Shown here one piece after another: positions 15,534-25,377 of a stretch of DNA of 32,279 bases (position 1 is its first letter; the number at the start of each line of letters is the position of its first letter). Source of the DNA: DASVLX01 sp035552275 (lineage in GTDB: Bacteria > Actinomycetota > Actinomycetes > Mycobacteriales > Pseudonocardiaceae); the NCBI GenBank assembly GCA_035552275.1, contig DASZLR010000078.1:1-32279 (forward strand), read 5' to 3'. The notes under the pieces were generated by a model. It was not told where the DNA came from. It was given only the letters and a program-made list of their open reading frames with translations, and ran no database searches. A program made the translations under genes and the position numbers.

Positions 15534-16324
15534 TCAGGTCAGCTTCGTGGTGCGGCTGGCGATGATCCCGGCCACGCCCGCCCAGGCCAGCAGCACCACC
15601 GCGCACTCCCACACCGGCGTGCCGCCGTGACCCAGCGCCGCGTACAGCCCCTCGGCCAGCGCCCCGGACGGCAGCAGCACCACGACCTGGCCGATCCCGG
15701 CAGGCATCGTGGACGGGCTCAGCGCCACCCCGCCGACCAGCAGCAGCACGAACCAGACGGCATTGGCCAGCGCGAGCACGATCTCGGCCCGCAGCGCCCC
15801 GCCGACCAGCACACCCAGTGCGCCGAACGCGAACGTGCCCAGCAGCACCAGTCCGATCGCTGGCAGCACCCCGACCGCCGACGGCGACCAGCCGAGCACC
15901 GCCGCGACCACGCCGAGAATCACCAACTGCACGATGACGACCGCCAGCGCCGCCGAGATCCGGCCGGCGACGATCAGCCAGCGCGGGATCGCGGTCGCGG
16001 CCAACCGCTTGAGCACGCCGTAGCGGCGGTCGAAGCCGAGCGCGATGGCCTGCCCGGTGAACGCCGAGGACATGATCGCCAGCGCGAAGATGCGCGGTGT
16101 CACCGCGTCGATCCGGGGCTTGTCCATCGGCACGAACGTCATCAGCGTCAGACCGACCAGCAGCGCCAGCGGGATGAGCACGGTCAACAGGATCTGCTCG
16201 CCGTTGCGCAGCGTGAGCATCGTTTCGGTGCGGGCCTGCGCGGCCAACATCCGTAGCCGGGGTCCGGTTCCGGGCGCCGGGGCGAAGGTGCCGGGCGCGA
16301 ACCGGGCGGTGGCGCTCGGGCCGC

Positions 16325-16328
<4 letters not shown>
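15534..16328 (-). CDS. ABC-2 type exporter permease
   Basis: Membrane subunit of 264 residues with six predicted helices and the ABC-2 type pattern. It pairs with the ATPase upstream: its GTG at 16328 overlaps the ATPase TGA by four bases (GTGA). An N-terminal cytosolic stretch of about 45 residues is Pro, Ala and Gly-rich. Exporters of this kind carry lipids, polysaccharide precursors or drugs. The conserved place next to mptB and ctaA (Rv1457c-type, from memory) hints at envelope or cytochrome-related export, but no substrate is known. Confidence 0.9.
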
Positions 16329-17263
<935 letters not shown>

Positions 17264-17290
17264 GGCACTCAGGGTATGCCGTGGTCGGCG

Positions 17291-18967
17291 TCACCTGACC
17301 GGCGGCTGGCCGGGGGATCGGCGGGGCAGGATCGGGATCTTGCGGCGGACCACCACCAGCGCGATCGCGACCACGATCGCGGCGGCCAAGGCGGCCTCGG
17401 GCAGCACGTAGGCGCGGCCGTCGAAGGTGCTGCCGGTGGGCGGTTCGATCATCGCGACGACGGCGCTGATCGCGGTGGCCGCGGTCCGGAATCGGGACTC
17501 GCCGATGGCCACCGCCAGCGGCAGCGCCGCCCACAGCAGGTACCACGGCTGGACGGTCGCGCCGAGCAGGACGGCCGCGCCCATGGCCAGTCCCAGGCCG
17601 ACCATCGGCTGGATCCGGCCGCGGTGCGCGTCCCACAGCAGTTTGCCGATCACCACGACGCTGACCAGTTCGCCGATGGTGCGGACGATGTTGATGGTGG
17701 ACGTGATGTGGTCGCCGAGGCCGAACAGGATGCCGATGCCGCCGGCCAGGAACCCGAGGTCGGTGACCGGGGACATCCAGCTGCGCACCAGGCCGTTGGT
17801 GCCCAGCGCGCTGATCCAGCCGAAGCCGAGGCCGGTGCCCACCGACGCGGCCACGATGACCGCGATGAACGCGGCGCCGAACACCGCCGCGACGATCAGC
17901 AGATGTCGCCATCGGCCGCCCCATCGGCGGGCCACCATGATGCCGAGGAAACCCAGCGCCGGCGCGGCGGAGATCTTGACCGCGGCGCCGAAGGTGATCA
18001 CCGTGACGCCGACGGCCAGCCAGAGCAGTTCGGACCGGGTCGCGGGCGGGATCGGTTCGCCGGGTGTGAGCCTGGGCAGGTGGCGTAGCGCCAGTTCCAG
18101 GCCGGCGAGCATCAGGCCGAGCATCAGCGCCTCGTTGTGCGCGCCGACGATGAGGTGCCACAGCACCAGCGGGTTGGCCGCGCCCAGCCACAGTGCACTG
18201 ACCGGCTGCACGCCGAACCGGCGGGCCAGCCTCGGCAGCGCCCAGACGATCATGGCGATGCCGATCAGTTCGATCAGGCGTTGCAGCAGCACGCCGGTGA
18301 TCACGTGGTTGCCGCTGACCAGGGTCAGGCCGCGACCGATGGTGATGAACAGCGGGCCGTAGGGGGCCGGGGTGTCCCGCCAGATGTTGGGCACGCCGCG
18401 GGTGAGCGGGTCGGCGACGCCGAGCGCGGTGGCCGGGCCGAGCTGGTAGGGGTTGAGCCCGAGCGCGGCGATCTTGGACTGCGCCAGGTAGCTGTAGACG
18501 TCCCGGCTGAACATCGGCGGGACGGCGGCCAGCGGCACGGTCCAGGTGAGCATCACCCGATAGAGCTGGCCGGGGGTGAGCAGCCGTTCCCGGCCCGGCC
18601 GGACGAACCGGCCCAGCCACAGCCAGCTCAGCACCACCATGGCCATGCCGGTGAACGCGCTGGCCAGCGCGACGGTGGGCATTCGGGCGAAGAGGCCGAG
18701 GATCGGCCAGGTGGTGAGCGGGTTGAACACCGGGGCCGCGCCGGCGCCCAACGAGCCGGCGGCCAGCAGCAGCGCGCCGGTGGTGCCGAACCGGCGGATG
18801 ACGGTGAGCTGGCTGTTCTCGGTCTCGTTGAGGCCGTCGTTGAGCGGCGGTGTGCCGTGGTCACCCGTTCGGGTGATGTTCGTCTGCGCTGTGCGGGGTG
18901 GTTCGACGGTCGATGGGCGGGCGGCCACCGGCCGCTCGACTGGCTCCTCCACCCTGCCCGTCACCAC
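17291..18967 (-). CDS. mptB: Polyprenol-phosphomannose-dependent alpha-1,6-mannosyltransferase, MptB-like
   Basis: GT-C fold membrane enzyme of 558 residues with about 13 hydrophobic segments, which uses polyprenyl-phosphomannose to extend the alpha-1,6-mannan core of lipomannan/lipoarabinomannan. The first extracytoplasmic loop holds D156 in SRDVYSYLAQ, the expected metal/donor site. The N-terminal 55 residues are polar and Pro/Thr-rich. The GTG at 18967 is preferred (a second GTG follows at once); TACCCT six bases upstream fits a leaderless start, and a longer ORF from 19054 would run into the sufR promoter. Divergent from sufR, as in mycobacteria (Rv1459c, from memory). Confidence 0.9.
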   Translation of the reverse strand: MVTGRVEEPVERPVAARPSTVEPPRTAQTNITRTGDHGTPPLNDGLNETENSQLTVIRRFGTTGALLLAAGSLGAGAAPVFNPLTTWPILGLFARMPTVALASAFTGMAMVVLSWLWLGRFVRPGRERLLTPGQLYRVMLTWTVPLAAVPPMFSRDVYSYLAQSKIAALGLNPYQLGPATALGVADPLTRGVPNIWRDTPAPYGPLFITIGRGLTLVSGNHVITGVLLQRLIELIGIAMIVWALPRLARRFGVQPVSALWLGAANPLVLWHLIVGAHNEALMLGLMLAGLELALRHLPRLTPGEPIPPATRSELLWLAVGVTVITFGAAVKISAAPALGFLGIMVARRWGGRWRHLLIVAAVFGAAFIAVIVAASVGTGLGFGWISALGTNGLVRSWMSPVTDLGFLAGGIGILFGLGDHITSTINIVRTIGELVSVVVIGKLLWDAHRGRIQPMVGLGLAMGAAVLLGATVQPWYLLWAALPLAVAIGESRFRTAATAISAVVAMIEPPTGSTFDGRAYVLPEAALAAAIVVAIALVVVRRKIPILPRRSPGQPPVR

Positions 18968-19070
18968 GGAGGAAGGGTAGCGAGCGGGCGCGTCGGGTGG
19001 GCGGGATATCCCACGATGGCCACCTTGACCAGCGCGAAGAGTGAGCCCGGTCACGTAACGGCGGGTCGCC

Positions 19071-19110
19071 TTGGACGTGGCCGCCGATATAGGTCACACT
19101 TGTGTTGTGA
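19071..19110 (+). promoter_or_regulatory. suf operon promoter and SufR operator
   Basis: ACACT-TGTGT-TGTGA (19096-19110) fits exactly the ACACT-N5-TGTGA repeat that I recall for SufR (Rv1460) of M. tuberculosis. It contains the GTG start of sufR (19107). Upstream are TTGGAC (19071-19076) and, 18 bases later, CACACT (19095-19100), which would put the transcript start on the GTG; TATAGG (19088-19093) is another -10 candidate. Bound SufR would cover both promoter and start, giving tight autorepression. Confidence 0.75.
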
Positions 19111-19868
19111 AAAACATCGGCGCGGCTCTTCCGGTCGTCGACGCCACCCAGGCGTCGGTCGCCGGGACGCCGCCTGCCGACGGCCGGACCCGGCAGGCGG
19201 TGGCGCGCCTGCTGCTGGAGCAGGGTCCGACCACCGCGGCCGCGGTCGCGGACGCCCTCGGGCTCAGCTCGGCGGCCGTCCGTCGGCACCTGGACGCGCT
19301 GATCGCCGATGGCGAGGCCACGATCCGCGAGGCTTCCCACCGGGGCCATCGCGGCCGGGGCCGGCCGGCCAAGCTGTTCCTGCTCACCGAGGCCGGCCGG
19401 GCCAGGTTCGGTCACGCCTACGACGACCTGGCGGTGGCCGCGCTGCGGTTCCTCGCCGACCAGGGCGGCGAACAGGCGGTGCGGGCGTTCGCCCGTAGCC
19501 GAGTCGCCTCGCTGGTCGGCCCGCACCAGGCCGCGGTGGCCGGCAAGGCCGAGGTCGCGGACCGGGCCGAAGCCCTCGCCGCCGCCCTGACCAGGGAGGG
19601 CTACGCTGCGTCGACCCGGCATGTCGGGTCGGGGGAGCAGTTGTGCCAGCACCACTGCCCGGTGGCCCATGTGGCCGCCGAGTTCCCGCAGCTGTGCGAG
19701 GCCGAGACGGCGGCGTTCGCCGAAGTGCTCGGCACGCACGTGCAGCGACTGGCCACCATCGCCCGCGGCGACGCGGCGTGCACCACCCACATTCCGACCG
19801 GTTCGGTCCCGTCCATCCCGAGCGGGACCGAGTCGCCATCCAATCCGCACGGAGGGGAGTCAGCATGA
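19107..19868 (+). CDS. sufR: SufR, Fe-S-sensing repressor of the suf operon
   Basis: Regulator of 253 residues. The N-terminal DeoR/ArsR-like winged helix covers about 28-95 (TTAAAVADALGLSSAAVRRH, then GRGRPAKLFLLT). Cys180, Cys184, Cys197 and Cys225 lie in the C-terminal part (LCQHHCP, LCEAE, AACTTH); three of them fit the known SufR cluster ligands. Apo- versus cluster-bound SufR is known to set suf expression. The GTG at 19107 lies inside its own operator and suits a leaderless mRNA. Its TGA overlaps the sufB ATG (ATGA), so it leads the whole operon. The last 25 residues are Pro/Ser-rich and unconserved. Confidence 0.95.
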   Translation: MKNIGAALPVVDATQASVAGTPPADGRTRQAVARLLLEQGPTTAAAVADALGLSSAAVRRHLDALIADGEATIREASHRGHRGRGRPAKLFLLTEAGRARFGHAYDDLAVAALRFLADQGGEQAVRAFARSRVASLVGPHQAAVAGKAEVADRAEALAAALTREGYAASTRHVGSGEQLCQHHCPVAHVAAEFPQLCEAETAAFAEVLGTHVQRLATIARGDAACTTHIPTGSVPSIPSGTESPSNPHGGESA

Positions 19869-21319
19869 CTGCCGCTGCTGAGCAGCGCACACCCACCACG
19901 CAGCCGACCGAGTTGACCCAGGACGAAGCCCTGGCGACGCTGGGACGGTACGAGTACGGCTGGGCTGACGCCGACGTCGCGGGCGCGAGCGCGCGCCGCG
20001 GCTTGAACGAGGCCGTGGTCCGCGACATCTCGGCGAAGAAGAACGAACCCGAGTGGATGTTGCAGGCTCGGCTGAAGGCGCTGCGGCTGTTCGACCGCAA
20101 GCCGATGCCGAACTGGGGTGCCGACCTGTCCGGGATCGACTTCGACACGATCAAGTACTTCGTGCGGTCGACCGAGAAGCAGGCCGAGTCCTGGGACGAC
20201 CTTCCGGCGGACATCAAGAATACTTATGACAAACTCGGAATTCCCGAGGCGGAAAAGCAGCGGCTAATCGCTGGGGTGGCCGCCCAGTACGAAAGTGAAG
20301 TTGTTTACCACAAAATTCGGGAGGATTTGGAAGCCCTCGGCGTCCTTTTCCTGGACACCGACACCGGGCTCCGTGAGCACCCTGAGCTGTTCAAGGAGTA
20401 CTTCGGCTCGGTGATTCCGGCCGGGGACAACAAGTTCTCCGCGCTGAACACATCGGTCTGGAGTGGAGGGTCGTTTATCTACGTCCCGCCGGGCGTCCAT
20501 GTTGACATTCCGCTGCAGGCGTACTTCCGCATCAACACCGAGAACATGGGCCAGTTCGAGCGGACCCTGATAATCGTCGACGAAAATGCGTACGTACATT
20601 ACGTGGAAGGGTGCACTGCTCCAATCTATAAATCGGACTCGTTGCACTCGGCGGTGGTAGAAATCATTGTTAAAAAGGGTGCCAGGTGTCGTTACACGAC
20701 CATTCAGAACTGGTCGAACAACGTCTACAACCTGGTCACCAAGCGCGCCAAGGCCGAAGAGGGCGCGACCATGGAATGGATCGACGGAAATATCGGCTCC
20801 AAGGTGACCATGAAGTACCCGTCGGTGTTCCTGATGGGCGAGCACGCCAAGGGCGAGGTGCTGTCGATCGCGTTCGCCGGCGAGGGCCAGCACCAGGACG
20901 CCGGCGCGAAGATGGAGCACCTGGCGCCGCACACGTCCTCGACCATCGTGTCCAAGTCGGTGGCGCGCGGCGGCGGCCGGACCTCGTACCGGGGCCTGGT
21001 GCGGGTGCACAAGCGGGCGCACCACTCGAAGTCCACGGTGAAGTGCGACGCGCTGCTGGTCGACACGATCAGCCGCTCGGACACCTATCCGTACGTGGAC
21101 ATCCGCGAGGACGACGTGTCCATGGGCCACGAGGCCACGGTCTCGAAGGTCAGTGAGGACCAGCTGTTCTACCTGATGTCCCGCGGCATGACCGAGGACG
21201 AGGCGATGGCCATGGTGGTGCGCGGGTTCGTCGAGCCGATCGCCCGCGAGCTGCCGATGGAATACGCGCTGGAACTGAACCGGCTGATCGAACTGCAGAT
21301 GGAAGGGGCCGTCGGCTGA
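19865..21319 (+). CDS. sufB: SufB, Fe-S cluster scaffold subunit
   Basis: Scaffold of 484 residues in the SufBC2D complex. The beta-helix core and the C-terminal region (KCDALLVDTISRSDTYPYVD, EDDVSMGHEATVSK, FYLMSRG) are all present. C250, in EGCTAP, is the position where I recall the intein of mycobacterial SufB inserting; no intein is present here. Two internal stretches, about residues 118-165 (20216-20359) and 235-280 (20567-20704), have many A/T-ending codons, unlike the gene around them (see findings). Translation is coupled to sufR by ATGA overlap. Confidence 0.97.
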   Translation: MTAAAEQRTPTTQPTELTQDEALATLGRYEYGWADADVAGASARRGLNEAVVRDISAKKNEPEWMLQARLKALRLFDRKPMPNWGADLSGIDFDTIKYFVRSTEKQAESWDDLPADIKNTYDKLGIPEAEKQRLIAGVAAQYESEVVYHKIREDLEALGVLFLDTDTGLREHPELFKEYFGSVIPAGDNKFSALNTSVWSGGSFIYVPPGVHVDIPLQAYFRINTENMGQFERTLIIVDENAYVHYVEGCTAPIYKSDSLHSAVVEIIVKKGARCRYTTIQNWSNNVYNLVTKRAKAEEGATMEWIDGNIGSKVTMKYPSVFLMGEHAKGEVLSIAFAGEGQHQDAGAKMEHLAPHTSSTIVSKSVARGGGRTSYRGLVRVHKRAHHSKSTVKCDALLVDTISRSDTYPYVDIREDDVSMGHEATVSKVSEDQLFYLMSRGMTEDEAMAMVVRGFVEPIARELPMEYALELNRLIELQMEGAVG

Positions 21320-21320
21320 G

Positions 21321-22469
21321 ATGACGGAGACGACTCTGGCGACTCGACCGACTGGGCGGGCGCACGTGCCGCCGTCGACCCGTGCGGACCGGACGGACGG
21401 CCACGACGTGCCCACCGGGCGCGAGGAGAACTGGCGGTTCACCCCGACCAAGCGGCTTCGTGGCCTGCTGCCGGCCAAGCCGGCGACCGGTGAGGCCACT
21501 GTGGACGTTGAGGCCCCGGCGGACGTCATCGTGGACACCGTCGGTCGCGAGGACGACCGACTGGGCGTCACCGGCTCGCCGACCGAGTACGTCGCGCGGG
21601 CCGCGTGGGAGTCGTTCGCCAAGGCGACGGTGCTCACCGTGCCGAAGGAGGTCCGCCCGGAGCGGCCGGTGTTGGTGACCGTGACCGGCCCCGGCGCGGG
21701 CCAGATCGGCTACGGACACCTACAGGTGCGGGCTGACCGGTTCGCCGAGGCCGTGGTGGTGATCGACTACCGGGGTTCGGGAAGCTACGCGGAGAACGTC
21801 GAGTTCGTGGTCGGCGAGGGCGCGAAGCTGACCGTGGTCGCGGTGTACGACTGGGCCGACGACGCTGTGCACGTCACCGGTCACCAGGCCAGCCTGGGCC
21901 GGGACGCGGTGCTCCGGCACACGGTCGTCAGCCTCGGCGGCGACCTGGTGCGGATCAGTCCAACGGTGCGGTTCACCGAGCGCGGCGGCGACGCCGAGCT
22001 GATCGGGCTGTACTTCGCCGACGCCGGCCAGCACCTTGAGCACCGGCTGTTCGTGGACCACGCGGTGCCGCACTGCCGCAGCAACGTCGCCTACAAGGGC
22101 GCGCTACAAGGCGAGGGCGCGCATACCGTGTGGATCGGCGATGTGCTGATCCGCGCCCAAGCCGAGGGAACCGACACCTACGAGCTGAACCGGAACCTGG
22201 TGCTCACCGACGGCGCCCGCGCCGACTCGGTGCCGAACCTGGAGATCGAGACCGGCGAGATCGCCGGCGCCGGGCACGCCAGCGCCACCGGTCGGTTCGA
22301 CGATGAGCAGCTGTTCTACCTGCGCGCCAGGGGAATCCCCGAAGACCAGGCGCGGCGGCTGGTGGTGCGCGGATTCTTCCACGAGGTGCTGATGAAGATC
22401 GCCGTGCCCGAGGTGCGGGAGCGGTTGGAGGCGGCGATCGAGGCAGAACTCGCGGTGGTGGGCGTATGA
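21321..22469 (+). CDS. sufD: SufD, Fe-S scaffold subunit
   Basis: Partner of SufB, 382 residues, shaped as the same beta-helix. The N-terminal part contains GREENWRFTPTKRLRGLLP, typical of actinobacterial SufD, and the C-terminal part has the conserved EDQARRLVVRGFF. The ATG lies one base after the sufB stop, and its TGA overlaps the Rieske ATG (ATGA). Codon use is uniformly GC-rich, unlike sufB. Confidence 0.96.
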   Translation: MTETTLATRPTGRAHVPPSTRADRTDGHDVPTGREENWRFTPTKRLRGLLPAKPATGEATVDVEAPADVIVDTVGREDDRLGVTGSPTEYVARAAWESFAKATVLTVPKEVRPERPVLVTVTGPGAGQIGYGHLQVRADRFAEAVVVIDYRGSGSYAENVEFVVGEGAKLTVVAVYDWADDAVHVTGHQASLGRDAVLRHTVVSLGGDLVRISPTVRFTERGGDAELIGLYFADAGQHLEHRLFVDHAVPHCRSNVAYKGALQGEGAHTVWIGDVLIRAQAEGTDTYELNRNLVLTDGARADSVPNLEIETGEIAGAGHASATGRFDDEQLFYLRARGIPEDQARRLVVRGFFHEVLMKIAVPEVRERLEAAIEAELAVVGV

Positions 22470-22798
22470 CGGCCCAGCGGGTCTGCGCACTGTCCGAACT
22501 GGACGACCGCAAGCCGAAGGCCGCCACGGTCAACGAGGTTCCGGTCGTGCTGGTGCGCGACGGCGACGAGGTGTTCGCGTTGCGGGACGAGTGCTCGCAC
22601 GCCGAGCTGGCGCTGTCCGACGGCGATGTGCAGCCGTTGCGCGGCGGGCGGCTGGGCATCGAGTGCTTCCTGCACGGCTCGTGCTTCGACCTGCGCACCG
22701 GGCAGCCGTCCTCGTTGCCGGCAACCGAACCGGTGGACGTGTTCGGCGTGCGGATCATCGACGGCGAAGTACACGTGGACACCAAGACTTTCCAGTGA
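22466..22798 (+). CDS. Rieske-type [2Fe-2S] ferredoxin in the suf operon
   Basis: Small Rieske protein of 110 residues resembling the ferredoxin subunit of non-heme oxygenases. The ligands are C-x-H (ECSHAEL) and C-x2-H (ECFLHGSCFDL), 21 residues apart by my reading. No membrane anchor is seen. It overlaps sufD by four bases and precedes sufC by 20. It is absent from the mycobacterial suf operon as I recall but frequent in Streptomyces and Pseudonocardiales. Possible roles are electron supply for cluster assembly or a client cluster acceptor; neither is shown. Confidence 0.93.
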   Translation: MTAQRVCALSELDDRKPKAATVNEVPVVLVRDGDEVFALRDECSHAELALSDGDVQPLRGGRLGIECFLHGSCFDLRTGQPSSLPATEPVDVFGVRIIDGEVHVDTKTFQ

Positions 22799-22818
22799 TC
22801 GGGAGAAACGAAGAAGAG

Positions 22819-23595
22819 ATGGCCACCCTGCGGATCAAGGACCTGCACGTTTCCGTCAGCACCGACGACGGTGACAAGCACATCCTCAACGGCGTCGACC
22901 TGACGATCAACTCGGGCGAGACGCACGCCATCATGGGCCCCAACGGCTCCGGCAAGTCCACGCTGTCCTACGCCATCGCCGGCCACCCCAAGTACCGGGT
23001 GACCTCCGGCGAGGTGCTGTTGGACGGGGAGAACGTGCTGGACTGGACCGTGGACGAGCGCGCTCGCGCCGGCATCTTCCTGGCCATGCAGTACCCGGTC
23101 GAGGTGCCCGGCGTGTCCATGACGAACTTCCTGCGCACCGCCGCGACCGCCGTGCGCGGCGAGGCGCCGAAGGTCCGGCACTGGGTCAAGGAAGTCAAGG
23201 AAGCCATGTCGGCGTTGGAGATCGACGCGGCGTTCGGCGAGCGCAGTGTGAACGAGGGCTTCTCCGGCGGCGAGAAGAAGCGGCACGAGATCCTGCAACT
23301 GTCGTTGCTGAAACCGAAGATCGCGATCCTGGACGAGACCGACTCCGGTTTGGACGTTGACGCGCTGCGCGTGGTGTCCGAGGGTGTGAACCGGTACAAG
23401 GCCGCCGGGGACGTCGGCGTCATGCTGATCACCCACTACACCCGCATTCTCAAGCACATCACCCCGGACTTCGTGCACGTGTTCGCCGGCGGCCGGATTG
23501 TCGAGTCGGGCGGTCCGGAACTGGCCAACCGGCTGGAAGACGAGGGCTACGTCCGGTACACCGGCGGCAAGCGTGAGGAGGTGATCGTGCCGTGA
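22819..23595 (+). CDS. sufC: SufC, ATPase of the SufBCD scaffold
   Basis: ABC-type ATPase of 258 residues without a membrane partner. Walker A is GPNGSGKST (40-48), signature FSGGEKKR (148-155) and Walker B ILDETDSGLD with D172 and E173; the ETDSGLD form is specific to SufC. It drives conformational change in SufB and SufD. The ATG at 22819 has an AG-rich upstream stretch (GGGAG at 22801). Its TGA overlaps the sufS GTG (GTGA). Confidence 0.97.
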   Translation: MATLRIKDLHVSVSTDDGDKHILNGVDLTINSGETHAIMGPNGSGKSTLSYAIAGHPKYRVTSGEVLLDGENVLDWTVDERARAGIFLAMQYPVEVPGVSMTNFLRTAATAVRGEAPKVRHWVKEVKEAMSALEIDAAFGERSVNEGFSGGEKKRHEILQLSLLKPKIAILDETDSGLDVDALRVVSEGVNRYKAAGDVGVMLITHYTRILKHITPDFVHVFAGGRIVESGGPELANRLEDEGYVRYTGGKREEVIVP

Positions 23596-24893
23596 CCGTG
23601 CAGCCGATCACCGCGAGCGGCCTGGATGTCTCGGCCATTCGTAAGGACTTCCCGATCCTGTCCCGCACGGTTCGGGACGGAAAACCGTTGGTGTACCTGG
23701 ATTCCGGCGCGACCTCGGAGAAGCCGCGGCAGGTCCTGGACGCCGAACGGAACTTCCTGGAGACGTCCAACGGGGCCGTGCACCGTGGCGCGCACCAACT
23801 TGCCGAGGAGTCGACCGACGCCTACGAGGGCGCTCGGGAGAAGATCGCCGCGTTCGTCGGCGTGCGGCCGGACGAGCTGGTGTTCACCAAGAACGCCACC
23901 GAAAGCGTGAATGCGGTCGCCTACGCGATGAGCAACGCAGCCACCGCCGGTCCGGAAGCGGAGCGGTTCCGGGTCGGACCGGGCGACGAGATCGTGGTCA
24001 CCGAGCTGGAGCATCACGCGAATCTGGTGCCCTGGCAGCAGTTGTGCGAGCGCACCGGCGCCACGCTGCGCTGGTTCGACGTCACCGACGAGGGCCGGAT
24101 CGACCTGTCCAATCTGGACGAGCTGGTGAACGATCGCACCAAGGTGGTCGCGTTCACCCATCAGTCCAATGTGACCGGTGCGGTGACCCCGCCGTCGCGG
24201 CTGGTGGGTCGGGCGCGCGAGGTCGGCGCGCTGACAGTGCTGGACGCCTGCCAGTCGGTTCCGCACTCGCCGGTCGACCTGGACGCGGTGGGCGTGGACT
24301 TCGCGGTGTTCTCCGGGCACAAGATGCTCGGGCCGTCCGGGGTGGGCGTGCTGTACGGCCGGCGGGAGTTGCTCGCCGGGATGCCGCCGTTCCTCACTGG
24401 CGGCTCGATGATCGAGACCGTCTACATGGAACGGTCCACGTTCGCGCCGCCGCCGCAGCGGTTCGAGGCGGGCAGCATGAACGTCTCGCAGGCGGTGGGC
24501 CTGGGCGCGGCGGTCGACTACCTGTCCGCGATCGGGATGGACCGGGTGGCCGAGCACGAGCGGTCGCTGACCGAGGCGGCGCTGGCCGGGTTGGCCGAGA
24601 TCCCCGGTGTGCGGGTGATCGGCCCGACCCAGGACGGGCCGACGGGAACAGCGGACCGGGGTGGCGCTGTTTCCTTTGTGGTGGACGGTGTGCACGCGCA
24701 CGACGTCGGGCAGGTGCTGGACAGCCTGGGCGTCGCGGTGCGGGTGGGCCACCACTGCGCGTGGCCGTTGCACCGCCGGTTCGGTGTGGCGGCGACCGTG
24801 CGCGCGACCTTCTACCTCTACAACGACCTTGACGACGTGGCCGCGTTGCACTCGGGTGTGCGCGAGGCGCAGCGGTTCTTCGGCGTGGCCTAG
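23592..24893 (+). CDS. sufS: SufS, cysteine desulfurase
   Basis: PLP enzyme of 433 residues, class V aminotransferase fold, taking sulfur from cysteine. K244 in SGHKMLGPSG binds PLP, and C389 in RVGHHCAWPLHRRFG is the persulfide-forming cysteine, in the short-loop type II (SufS) form. Conserved HHANLVPW near 141-148 holds the acid-base His. Length and motifs are complete. The GTG overlaps the sufC stop. Works with SufU downstream. Confidence 0.97.
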   Translation: MTVQPITASGLDVSAIRKDFPILSRTVRDGKPLVYLDSGATSEKPRQVLDAERNFLETSNGAVHRGAHQLAEESTDAYEGAREKIAAFVGVRPDELVFTKNATESVNAVAYAMSNAATAGPEAERFRVGPGDEIVVTELEHHANLVPWQQLCERTGATLRWFDVTDEGRIDLSNLDELVNDRTKVVAFTHQSNVTGAVTPPSRLVGRAREVGALTVLDACQSVPHSPVDLDAVGVDFAVFSGHKMLGPSGVGVLYGRRELLAGMPPFLTGGSMIETVYMERSTFAPPPQRFEAGSMNVSQAVGLGAAVDYLSAIGMDRVAEHERSLTEAALAGLAEIPGVRVIGPTQDGPTGTADRGGAVSFVVDGVHAHDVGQVLDSLGVAVRVGHHCAWPLHRRFGVAATVRATFYLYNDLDDVAALHSGVREAQRFFGVA

Positions 24894-24910
24894 CTTCTCG
24901 GGATGGCGTG

Positions 24911-25372
24911 ATGCAACTGGAGTCGATGTACCAGGAGATCATCCTGGACCACTACAAGCACCCGCACGGCCGTGGCCTGCGGGAGCCGTACGAGTCCGAG
25001 GTGCATCACGTCAACCCCACCTGTGGTGACGAGGTGACATTGCGCGTGCACCTCAAGGGTGACGTGGCCGATATCAACGACGCCCAGGTGGCGGACGTGT
25101 CCTACGACGGCCAGGGCTGTTCGATCAGCCAGGCCGCCACCTCGGTGCTCACCGATCTGGTGATGGGTCGCACGGTGGGCGAGGCGTTCGGCACGGTGGA
25201 CGCGTTCGTGGAGCTGATGCAGGGGCGCGGCAAGGTCGAGCCGAACGAGGATGTGCTGGAGGACGCGATCGCGTTCGCCGGGGTGGCGAAGTACCCCGCG
25301 CGGGTGAAATGCGCGCTGCTGGGCTGGATGGCGTTCAAGGATGCGGTTGCCCGGATCGGGAACGGGAGTTGA
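24911..25372 (+). CDS. sufU: SufU, zinc-dependent sulfur transfer protein
   Basis: IscU-fold protein of 153 residues that receives sulfur from SufS. The zinc ligands are C38 (NPTCGD), D40, C70 (GQGCSIS) and C134 (RVKCALL); the Gram-positive 18- to 20-residue insertion near VELMQGRGK distinguishes SufU from IscU. The ATG at 24911 is preferred because the family starts with MQLESMYQEII; an adjoining in-frame GTG at 24908 is possible. 17 bases after sufS. Confidence 0.96.
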   Translation: MQLESMYQEIILDHYKHPHGRGLREPYESEVHHVNPTCGDEVTLRVHLKGDVADINDAQVADVSYDGQGCSISQAATSVLTDLVMGRTVGEAFGTVDAFVELMQGRGKVEPNEDVLEDAIAFAGVAKYPARVKCALLGWMAFKDAVARIGNGS

Positions 25373-25377
25373 AGGAC

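Noticed and set aside
18968..19054. Extension of MptB to an ATG at 19054
   Set aside because: It would run into the sufR promoter region, and the added residues look unconserved.
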